A stretch of DNA of 60,000 nt from Lineus longissimus (taxonomy: Eukaryota; Nemertea; Pilidiophora; Heteronemertea; Lineidae): positions 13,642,001 to 13,702,000 of the forward strand of contig NC_088317.1 of assembly GCF_910592395.1 (NCBI RefSeq), given 5' to 3'. Positions 13,201 to 25,600 of this stretch are shown one piece after another. Each line of letters begins with the position of its first letter. The stretch's first letter is position 1. Under the pieces are notes generated by a model. It was given only the letters and a program-made list of their open reading frames with translations. It was not told the DNA's origin and did no database searches. The position numbers and the translations under genes are program-made.

Positions 13201-16200
13201 CCGTCACTATCTTGTGCTTGTCAGCAAATTCCTGGGCGCGAAGTTGATTCCGTGCGGCTACACTCACAACCTGATGTTCTGCAGCAGGCAGGACACTCAC
13301 ACCAATCACAAAATCATTGGAAACTTTCCCTGCTCCACAGATGCCCCAACGCAGCTTCATTGGGAATCAAAACAACGTCGAATGGTACAGTGCAAATGGT
13401 TCACAGGTTCACAAATACACCGGTACACAAGTACACCACCTCAAGTGGACAGTCGGAATCAGTGACCGAGTCAAATATCCTTGGAGTTATATTCCAATAG
13501 TTGTTCACGAAGCTACAAAAGCAAATTTCCTAAGAGCAATACCAAGCTCTTCCTGTACACCAGTCACTATTAAAGCAATAGCAGAATGATCAAGTTAGGT
13601 TATTGTTTTCAGTTTTAGCCACCTGGTGCCAATATCAGGAATTAACCTGGAGGGAAATGTTTCAAGTTTCAGGTTGATAGCTCTAGTAGTTACAAAACGT
13701 ACCTTGTCAATGGACGAGGAAGACGACAATGATGATCGACAGACACTGAACCATAGAATAAGCTCCCCTGTCAGAAGTGAGCTGAAATGGCTTCTCATGC
13801 AAAATCCCCTTGAAAGTCACAGATATAATGCAGAGGCAAAGATTTTGAAATCCTTTTAGTCCACTTGCCAAAGGAAGTAAAAAGCACACCTATTTCATCG
13901 GAATGCAGCAATACTGATGAGCAAGAGACAAGTGCTACATGTACCTTTACTGCTGCATGGTGCCAAAACTATTACCATTACTGGCAGGTGATTTCACTTA
14001 TTTAACCAACTCTGGTTTAGACTGGCTGAATAATGCAACAATCAATACAGGTAGCTGCAGGTGTAATGTGCCAGTCTGACAGGCCTTTTGTTGAAAACCA
14101 GCTGGGTGAGTAAATATATGATTAAGAACAGTAAAAAAAATTTCGCAACATATTATGATAGTTTTTCCAATAACATTTATATTGTGTGCTTTAGACATAA
14201 AGCTCTCCGTGAAGAGGACCTGCATCGCTGCTGCATCCCCTATCAGCAGGTCACATCGTGTCCAGTGATTTCAGAAGTCTATAGTGCACATGAAGATGGG
14301 TTTGTATTTATTATAGGCAATGTCATTCCAGAGGTGTGGAACTAGTGTTTGTTTGGTGTATTTATCATTCATGTAAATGCTAATTTGAGAGTACAGTAGA
14401 ACCTCCCTTAGCGGACACCTCTGCCAGGCGGACACCTCTACATTACAGACACGTCCGGACAGTCCCGATTTTTTCTGAGTCATTTCCAATAACAAAAACC
14501 TCTGTACGGCGGACACCTCTCTACTCCGAATTGCGGACAGGGCGATGGCCAATTTTTGGTCCAATTCCCTCCCAATTACGGACAGTAGGCAAAAACAATG
14601 GTTTCCCACAAATAATGTACACTACCCTCAAAATGTCAAAATGTCACAGTAGAACGAACCTCTCTATTAAGGACACTGTCGGGACTGACAACTGCTGTCC
14701 TTAATAGAGAGGTGTGCTGATTAGAGAGGTCAAATTGAATGATAACAACCAATTTGGGACCAAAGCTAGTGTCCTAATAGGGAGGTTGTCCTTCATAGAC
14801 AGGTGTCCGCTAAGAGAGGTTCCACTGTATTTCAAAGAGTTTAACCACAAAACATATTCATCCTTTGATTTATAATGGCTTCCATTAAAAAAATTGGTTG
14901 ATATGATACCTTTTAGTATTTCCCGTCACGAAGGTGGTCAATGGGAAATAACACAGTCTTTCCTCTGACTTGATGTATCAATCACAAGCATGACCTATTG
15001 TCTGATCCGAAGGACAACAGAGCCATTCCACTGGATGTATCAACGAAATGATAACAAGAGGCCCAAGGGCCTGGCGCTCAGCTGAAATGGATAGGTGAAG
15101 GCAAGGGCCAAGTGTGTGTCGGTAACGTTATTATGAGGCAACGTGAAGCTATAATGTCTAGCACGCAGAAGTGCTGATGCGAAAGACCTTCTTGCTATAT
15201 CAGTGCATGCTGAAGTACTGAGTTGACGTCACCCTGGTATTATGACGTAAAGTCATTTCTATTGCCGTTGCAGTAGTGGGGTGTGTGATGACGTCAAGGA
15301 GTTGTGTGGTGACGTCAAAGAGTGGAGTCCTTGTCTTCATGCAGCGTAGGTGGAACTAATAACATGCACATGGACACAAGGTACATGATTATTACAGTGT
15401 ATTTTGTGAGGTGGGGCCTGGTGCTTTACAATGGTCAAATGAACCGACTGTTGTCTGGACATTGATGAAGTGGATGCAGCCAAATGTTTGGGACGGTCTT
15501 TTTTGTATGTGAAGAAAAGAAGATAAAGAGTTGGTTAACAAAATGAACTTTATTGGTGCGGCAGATATTTGATGCCTTTCGGCAGATATTTGAAGCGCCT
15601 TGCGGCAGATATTTGTTGCCTTGCAGCAGATATTTGATAACGCTCTCCGGGAATGGAAAGCAGTAAAACGAGTAAGCACACCTCACTCTGAATGTGGGAA
15701 CAGCAAGTGCTTTCCTGGACTTGAAATGTGCCAACGACTCCTCTTGTAATAACCAACAACAGTTAATCTGTAAAAAAAGAGAAGAGAAATTAACACTGAC
15801 TGAATAAAAAAGGGTGACATAGACGGGGAAATGTACACCACCGGATACAGTCTGTGCTTGATCAGGCATCGGTCAGATGATATCCTGAACAAGGCATCTA
15901 TGGAAGCAAATCCAGAAAGAGACTTTACCTTCGAAGGGCACACTTATTACTCAGTCCTGTGGGCTGTTTTCCAATTCAAAATAAAAGTGTAACCTCTTTA
16001 AATTAGTCTCACAGACTGAACCATAACACTCAACAGCCAACCTTGCCCACATGATGTGAGCCGAGAGCTGGGCTTAAAGATGAGCGAGTGGTGTACTACA
16101 TTTTGAAAATTGTCTATCGTCTACGACATGTGACAGAACAGGATCTAGTGGACTTAATGATGAGGTACTCTCAAATAAGGTGTCCATCAAATGAATCATG

Positions 16201-19200
16201 AGGGCCTGTTTGTTGAGTTATACTCTAAGCCTGTCCTATAGGGCTAGGCTATGGTTTTTGTCTTTTTTACAGCTACAGTACAGCCATGCACAGCGCAGTG
16301 TACAGACAGTACAGGATTGCAAACCAAAAACATGAGCATTGCTGCGTAACGAAACTGCAGTGGAATTCATACTACGATGTCATAATGTGACTTTCAAAAT
16401 AATTGTAAACAAACGTAGCCTAAATGGCGAAATTTGTTGCAAAATTGCCAACCACAACAACTCAGGGACCGTAGCCAAAATGGCCGACGGAGAATTCTCC
16501 GGTCGCTAGCGCAGTCCATAAACAAGCATCAATTTCACCAACTTTGGGCGCAAGCTTGGTCATCAAAGTTACAGAACTGTTAGAAATACATCCAAACAAC
16601 ATATATATACAGTTAAAAGTGCATAAAAATCCCGTTTCAACCTCCGGCCGCTACCTTTTTTTCTCCGCCAGACGCCGGGCCCTACCGGTCGTTATTTAGT
16701 GCGACCGCCACCAGAGTGTTTATCACGATCTTTCGCCGTTTTAATAGCGCGTTTTAGGCAGATTAATCAATTATTACATGCATGCAATATATATCACCGA
16801 AATGATAATTGCGTAGGCTATTTGAAACTAAGCTCAGATATTATTTTTGATCTTTGAATTGAATTTAGGCGAGTGATTTTTGACACCCGGTCGACATATC
16901 AGGACTTGCAAAATTCACGCGAGATCGCTTGCATCATCGGCACGTTTGAAAACCGAATTTCACAAATTCCACAAATATTTATCACATACCATATGTATCA
17001 CCACAAAGGTAACTCTCTAGACTATTTGAAACCAAGTTCAGATACTTATTTTCACCAAAATTCGAAGCTATGCAAGCGATTTTTCAGTGGTAGAGATCGA
17101 CGGAAACAAATTTCTCGCTCTAAAATGACATGAGACGAGCACCAACTTTCGCTAATTTGTGCACAAAATTTCCGCAATATTATAAAAAACTATCGATAAA
17201 TCTGAATTATATAGACTCTTTTCAGTACCTAAACAAATTTCAGGTACATGGTCATGTTGATTAAGAGAGTATCAACCGATTGAACATGAGAAAGTTCACT
17301 CATCTTCATTGAAGCAGCGACTACCGCCATTTTTAAATGGTGGCATCTCTTCTATCGATCGGCCAATCAGCGGCACTGCTTGCAAAAAGTTGAGCCACCG
17401 CCAAATTTGAAATCGCCAAAATTCAGTCAATGTGCCTGCAGCGCCAACTGGCGGTGAAAACCATATTAATTCCATTAAAAGTAAAAAATGAAAAAATATT
17501 AAAAAATATTCAGCCACATTTGAAAACAATATTTGCTCTGTGGACCGAGGTAAAAAGGGAAAGAAATCTACACGCGAAATGACCTCATTCTCTTAATACA
17601 GGTCGGATCGCGCTGATTTTTCGTTTTTTGAGTTCACCTTGGGCAACTCCTAATTTAGCACCGTCAACGAAGTGGCTAGGCCTTCCCAATCAGAAATGTC
17701 CAATTTTGTCCACAGATGGGTCCCTAGATGGATGGATTGCAGGACGGACACCATTTGAACAGCTATTCTACTAGCTCCGCTGACTTTGTCAGCTGAGCTA
17801 AAAAGGGATCAAACCTGGCAGACCTTAAACCATTTAAGAATGATCTACAAGGATTTATTTATCAAGAACAGGTGTAAATATTTAAAATATCCGAGGATGA
17901 AAATATACCAAGGACTGTTTTGAAATGATTTTGAAATCTGAAATCATCTTGACAGTCATTTTGTTTCCACCTATTGCCTAGGATGAAGCAGATCACGGCT
18001 TATAGCATAGCTTTACTTCTTTGAGTTGTTTATGACGATATATTTAGGTAAAAAAAAGGACACCGTTGTCATAAAAATCCTTCTGGCAACTGAATGTAAT
18101 TGCTGCTATAATTTGATGTCATGCTATGGACGTGAACACCGGCCGTTGGGTGTATAACGGCACTTCTAACAACTCTTAATAGATATGTGATATGTCCATT
18201 TTGAATCAAGTATTAAATCATGATGATTGAAGGTAGAGGGTCCAAACCTTTGTTGTGGGCATATCAAACAATAAGGCCCCATCACATATTACCGTGATGT
18301 TTTAGGTTGACCTATATTTCAAGGTCACATGGGCTAAACTGTATCAAGATCTCATTGTCAGCGGCTAGTTTCGTAAATTTTGTCTTCTGTCTCTTTCAAG
18401 TGGGGAAATAGCCATTTGTCTTGGTGTTGAAAATAACAAGAGATTTTCGCGGCAGAATATTTTTGCGTCACCAACTTGCAAAATTTGCAGAAATGAAATG
18501 GCCAGGGCCATTGTGCTCACCTCATGTGGAGGAAAGATGGATAAAGAGCATGGTATTGTGTCATGTAGTGTTAGGTTTGATGTAGGTCCAAGCACTTACA
18601 ATTTCCCCAAAATGGCCAATTTACAGTACATTCGACCTCTGTGACCTTAAAAAGTAGGTCAAATCAAAGAAGACCCGGGTGACACATTGAATGGTTGTTA
18701 GAATTAGATGTACCTATGATATAAAATTGGTGCCAATCGGGCAAGTCATTACTAGGAATAATGGCATTTTGAAGAATTTAGGATTTGGCCCCCTCCCTGG
18801 AGGCCAAACGGCAAATCAGATCACACCAAACTTCGGTACCTGAGATCACCTGACCAAGGGGTACATGTGTACCTAATTTGTGATCAATAGTCATTGCAGT
18901 TAAGAAACGTGCCATAGTTATGGCCCGACGGCGAATTTACGCCATTTGACCTCTGTGACCTTGACAAGAAGGTCAAATTAAAAACCTGTGTGTCATATAC
19001 TGTATGGTGGTTAGATGTACCCATGATATCAAATTGGTGGCAATCGGGCAAGAAGTTAAGGAATAATCACATTTTTAAGGTGTTTGGATTTAGCCCCCTG
19101 GTGGTCAAGTGGTGAATCATATTGGACCAAACTTCGGTCCCTGAGATCACCTGACTAAGGGGTAAATGTGTATCAAATTTGGTATCAATAGTCATTGCAT

Positions 19201-19530
19201 TTAGAAACGTGCCATCGTTACATCCTAACGGCCACTTTACACCATTTGACCTCTGTGACCTTGAAAAGGAGGTCAAATCAAAAACCCGGAGGATATATGA
19301 TGCACCTTTGCTAGAAGTACCTACCATATTTTTTTCAAAATTTCCCGACTACTATTAAGGGAGATATTGCATATTTTCACTTTTAACGTTTGGCCCCCTG
19401 GTGGCCAAACCATGAAACGAATCGGACCGAAACTTGGTCTCCAAGGTGTCATTACATAAGGGTACATGTGTACCAAGTTTCAACTCAATAGCTCTAACAG
19501 TTACGAAACGTGCCCTGCTAACGGACGACG

Positions 19531-19601
<71 letters not shown>

Positions 19602-22600
19602 ACGACGGACGCCACGGTATGGGATAAGCTCACCTCTGCTAAGAGGTGAGCTAAAAACCAACTTATCAGCAGCATACCCATAAAATTTATACACCTTGAT
19701 CTGGCTGAAAGAGAGTTTAATAAAATCAATTAAAATCTACACGTACATGTATTCCTGTCAATCCCCGCACTGCACATAATACAATGCTACAATCATTTCA
19801 GTTTGTCTACACTAAATTATCCAGGGCAGCAGAACATAACAATAACTGTATCGGATCAGCTGTCGTTTCTTAAAAATTTTCAATTTTAAATTGAATTTCA
19901 CAATTTTCGATTGCATAGATACGTATTGTAAGTCCAAGTTTCTGCAAAGCATTTCAGCAAATGGATTTCGTCATTAGAACGTAGACCACTGTCCATGTGT
20001 CTCATGGATTTTAATGCTACAACCAAGTCGGGATTTTATGCTGTTCAATAGGAACAGACATTCATTGTCATGTGTGTTAATATCCGGCTGTTATAAAACG
20101 CGGATTCCGCGGAAATCCGCGCGTACCTGGTTCCGCTGGCCACCGTCAGATGTAGTGGTAGTCAGATGTAGTGATAACTGTGTTTCGATCTATCGCTAGG
20201 CCGAGAGCTCCAACATACAATAATCAATGCCAGCCAACTGTAATTATATCATGTGCTAATATGCTTTTTACTACATTGTTCTACAGAGATGGCTAGTGTA
20301 AATGCACGGTATACATGAAGTTTAAAGTAAAAACTTTTCCTCGTATTTTATGAATATTAGCCATTGGAGCCCTTCTGGAACATGGTAGGTCTACTTTCAT
20401 TACTCTAGCTACTCGGACCGAAGATCGCCCAGCGTAGTGTGTGATTCAGTTTACGTTTAATCCGACATGAAATGATAACCAGGCTTATTTAAATGTCCTT
20501 GTCAATTAACCATTCACATGGTGGTCTTTTATTTAATGAATATACAAAAATGCGGTGGGGACTATAGGCAGCAGCAGTGGGGCTAATTTAGCCATCTTCA
20601 GGCGACGATTCATCCTTGGTAAAAAATATGCTACATGTCTGGTACAAGGTCAAACCAAAGTCGGTATGAAATGTGATGTATCCTTGCTTGGAGAACATAC
20701 CATAAAATTTCTATCGAAAATGAGTCACTCTTATGATAGATATTACAATTTTTAGGTTTTCACTTCTGGCCCCCTTCCTGGTGGCCAAATCAAGAATCGG
20801 ATCGACCGAAATTCGGTGTCAGAGAGAACATGACATAGGGGATCATGTGTACCAAATTTTAAGTTGATAGCTTTAGCAGTTAAGAGAGCGTGTGAAAGAC
20901 TACCACTACATCTGACGGTAGCCAGCGGAACCAGGTACGCGCGGATTTCCGCGGAATCCGCGTTTTATAACAGCCGGTTAATATCACTTCTTCTATCAGC
21001 CAAATTCATGCATGTTTCCTGCTCCGTAAAAATACATCACGAATGCTTCAGAAGACACCCGAGGCCAGCTTCGTGACGCCGGAGTTATCAACAGTGTAGC
21101 GATGCGTCACAACCAACGTAATGTCGCCACAGTAGCCAGCGACGTCAGACCTGTCACTTGAACAAAAACCATCAGACATTTCACATCGTAACCCGGCGGG
21201 CAGAAAGTGCATGCTGCATACCGTCTGCAGACTGGGGGTTTTCTCATGAGTCAATAGAATCTAAGGTTTGGAATTAGGGGACCATATCAGTAGTTGCTTT
21301 GCACCAACTTTTTTTCAAAGTTTGTTTTCTTATATTTGAATTACCTGTGAATCATCTTGCAGGAAGATTTTTTTTGGGTGTGCATGACAGATGACGTACT
21401 TAATACAGAACATGTATATTGTATCGGCCTGTTGTGCCTCGTGCGCCTGGTTGATTGGCCGGCAAGGTTGGGTTCGTTTCAAAGGCAGCATTTCATGATA
21501 AAAAGTGCTGAATGACATGGGTAAATATAATTAAAGATAACAGAATAAAGAAACCCAGGGAACAGAAAACCATTGTATATCAAACACCCACCTTGACAGT
21601 TCTCCTCTGTCTCTTGATGTTAAGTGAAAATACCGGCCTCTTTGACATTCTAAACAGGTGTTGTTAGGCCAAATAAAAAATGTTTTCAGGCAAATGTTTA
21701 TTACTACAGTCCTGGTCACAAGATACATCCTAGCTGATTAGCATCATGTAGGCCCTACGTGCTAAATCCGTGCGAGTCACACATACATGTAGCGTGCCAG
21801 TGGATGCACTTGGTTCACAGTTAAAGGAATTTAGGCCTACACCCCAACTCGTGGTGTATCGCAAAGCCTGTTTGCACAACGGCCTAGATAATCTTTGTTC
21901 TACCGTTTGGCATATACCTGAAATGGCCTCTTATTTTTTAGTGTGAAAATCACATGGCAACTGTTGAGATGGTCCCCTAATTCCAGATCTTAATTTTAAT
22001 GCAGAAGTTGGCTGAAAGCAACTGCTGATATGGTCCCCTAATTCCAGACCTTAGATTCTATTGACTCATGAGAAAACCCCCAGTCTGTAGACGGTATGCA
22101 GCATGCATTTTCTGCCGGCCGCATCGTAACCTCACTGATGAGCCTATGTGATGCAAAACAAATGAGGCGAAACGTGTCTGGAGGTCTAATTAAAAAGTAT
22201 CTATGTTTTATTAAGGAGGTGTACACAGTGCCGCCTGTTCCCATATCTTCATACACTGTCCGTGTTGTAAGCAATTGAACCTTGAACTTGATCTGGGGTC
22301 TATTAACATGTCTTATGCCCGCCGTTCACGATCAAATTTTTTGGTCAAATCTGTTGGTCAAACTTTTGTGTCAAATTTTCTAGTTCAGCCGCCCGTCGTG
22401 CACGATGGATTTATTTCATCAAATCTTTTCCAATATGGCTCCCGTGCAGTCAAGACTGATTGCGGCAGCTGCTGCATGTGCAGCCATAACTGCAATTGTT
22501 GCGAGCCCTATACTCTTCGATCAACACATCTACAGCATTTTGTGTCCAAACCATCTTGGTACAAGCCTGCGTTTCGACCGAGTGTGCAGGTATGGTGCGA

Positions 22601-25600
22601 GTTGCTTGTATAAAGTGTACCTGAATTATTTCTTGGCGCATAATACTCATTATTATAACTATTAACTGTCTTTGTCGCTGTCCCGGCTCACAAAGGATCG
22701 GTACAGTATATGAATAGGCCTACCTATTTGGACAGCTCGGATAGTGAAAGACCATGCTTTAATTGTTACTAAAAACGCCAATGCGCGTCACACCTGAAAA
22801 AAACCCCATCCAATTGATGTGTTCATTGATTGATGGCCTGATAATATTGAAATGGCTACTTCGACTCAAACGGTTAATCGTACAGAAAAAATCCAATCCC
22901 GCCGCTCACGATCCAATATTTCCGAATCATACTAAATAAATAGGACCGGTTCTATCCACAACAATTTTTATCCTAGGAACATATTTCATCCAATTTCCCG
23001 TCGTTCACGATCAAACTTTTTGGTCATATTTTTTTGGTCAAATTAAATTTGATCGTGAACGGCGGGCATTACCAGTAACCGATTCAAGTCCCGTGACACA
23101 GGTGTGGCAATACGGTAATGTTTGTTATCAGTGCGAGATACCAGGTGTGCAGTGTTATTTTGTAGTAATTCATATTTTACATTGTAATACATTGGTCTGG
23201 TTGACGTAAATAACAACTGTTGTTATTTTATGCAAATTTGGGGCAGAATTATTAAAGCCAAACTGCAATTATGCCAATGCTTTCAGTCACATGATTGTCA
23301 ATCTGATCAGCTGCAGGCACCATCTTTTGCAATATTCTGTAACTTATTTACAACAGTCAGAAGATTTTATCGGAGAACTTTTTTTGAGTTTCAGTGATTT
23401 ATACCTGCCTCCTTCCTTTGGATATATTGAGAAACAGACACTAGGCATCTTCCATTTTAGCTGTTGGGGGAGGGGTGGAGGAGGGGTTCAATGATAAAAA
23501 CTTCATTGAATATGAATATTAACCCTTTGAAGCCCGATCTCTTTCGTTGCCAAAGAAAAACCTCTCCGTTAGCACGGTACCTCATTTAATATGAATGATA
23601 ATTATAGTTAACCCTTTGAAGTCCGATCTCGGTCTTTAGTCGCCAAAGAAAAACCTCTCCGTTGGCCCGATCTCAACTATTTTAGTCGCCAAAACTCACT
23701 CGGTATCCCTTCACACAGAACACTCACTACAGCTTTGTGCTACTGAGGTATTCCGAATGACAACTTTTTGTCGCGTACTGCGGTAGCTGAGCATCATTTT
23801 CATATAAGGTTTTTCCAGGGTGAAAATTTGAGTTCTGTGAGTATTTTGGCGTCAAAGGTGATGTAAACAACATTTTGCTCCGCAAACTCGGGCTTTATGG
23901 GGTGGTATTTCTGTGGAAACTCGGGCTCCAAATATGGTTAACAAAAAACTACAATAGCATGCTACAAGAGTGAAGAAGATGAATGGAAATCTTTGAAAAA
24001 ACGAATGAAAGGGTAGAGCAGGGCGGGGCATGACTGGTCTAGGAGTGTATGTGACCTACTTTTCAAGGTCACAGAAGGTCAAAAGGCCAAAAATGATGGA
24101 TAATGGGGTATTCTACACGAGGCTTAACAAAGATGAATGGAGAGGTCCAAGAAAAGTAGCGAGACAAGACAGCATCAATGTTTTGTCTGACATGGCAGCC
24201 AACTTGTCAGTGTGCATTAGTCTGCAGACTAACTGAAAAATGAAACAGTGAGTCTGACAGCAATCAGGAGGGACATTACATAGATGAGACATAGTTTAAA
24301 GGGGTACACCGTTCGTAATTACTTGTGGTCCAGTTAAATAGAAATCCACTAATACACAATGCCGTGATGCAGTTATTGTGAATACAAATTTGTTTTTAAA
24401 CTTGTATTATCAGTCTACACAACGGCAATGTTGAAATTTATATTTTGTATGTATTTTCGGAATTTGACATTTTTAAATTCAATTACAAATTCAAAATTTT
24501 AAAGAATGGTGTAAGCCTTTAAGGTGACGCCAAAAGGCAGCAAAGAGTACACATGTTGTATTTTTGCGGAATCATGAATAAGAATTTCAACAATGCTGAA
24601 GTCCATTGATCTTTTAGTCGTGTCAAAAGGACATACGTGTACTCTGCATCGACCTGAACTCGTTGACAAAGTTCCACTACCATCAGGTTGGCTTTGAAAT
24701 CCAGGAGGAGTTATTAAGTAAAAATTATCTCTTAAAAAGATTATAGAAGTGATTTAGTGATTATTATTATTATTATTATTATAAACAGTTGATACTTCTT
24801 AAGGGACTAAGAAGATGAATACAGAGATGCCAATGAGGTGAGGGAAAAAGTCTGAAAGTGAAATGTATTTCTTGTAAAAATCTTGTCAGATGAAACAGCA
24901 CACTTTTGCACAAAAGTGCCTCTAAAAAGTTTATTTTTCATCAAAAATCGAAATTTCAAAGATCACGGAGAGTTGAGACGGAGATTTACATGTATCAATT
25001 CCAGTTATCAGATTCAACATTTAGTAAGAGGAAAATGTCAAATAATATGTTGAAAATTTGACATCCCCAGGAATATAACCTGTTTGCAGTTAAGTAACAC
25101 AAGTATGGTAGTGTAATGTTTGATTAGTTTTTTTTAGCTGGGTCTTATGTGGAGGAAATGGATATTTGAAAGTAGGCCAGAGGATAACAACAAACATTTT
25201 TGCATACCTTTTGAAGTGCATCATGCTGTGCACAAAATGGCCGTGATCATTTCTGGGTTTAAACAGCATTCCGCTATTCACAGAAACTGTTCAATATATT
25301 AGCAAGAAAGCAGTTCGATTTCTAAGGTTTACAGTGAAAGCTGACACTGACTCACCTGAGTCCGATGTCAACCGAATAATTAGCCTAAGTCAGCTTTCAG
25401 TCAACGTTCCGTTAGCATTTGTAGCCAGGACTCAGTTTATAGTTGTTAAATCTCTGTGTCTCCCTCGTAGCTAACTCCTATCTGCTGACGGATTGCATCT
25501 GTAATGGACGAAATGGTCAATGTTTCCTCCAGCGTCATGAGGTGGCACTCCGTCTGCCCGCTGATGATACAATCACGGACGGTATCAGCGATGTATGAGA

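Noticed and set aside
13046-13465. 139-residue plus-strand ORF opposite the DHDH gene
   Set aside because: It is antisense to conserved DHDH coding sequence and has no homology of its own.
19355-19729. ORFs with long poly-Arg on both strands
   Set aside because: They are translations of the (ACG)n microsatellite inside the family F repeat.
22275-22665. Overlapping ORFs of 112 and 86 residues
   Set aside because: They straddle the end of, or lie inside, the Harbinger-like element. They show no transposase or other domain.
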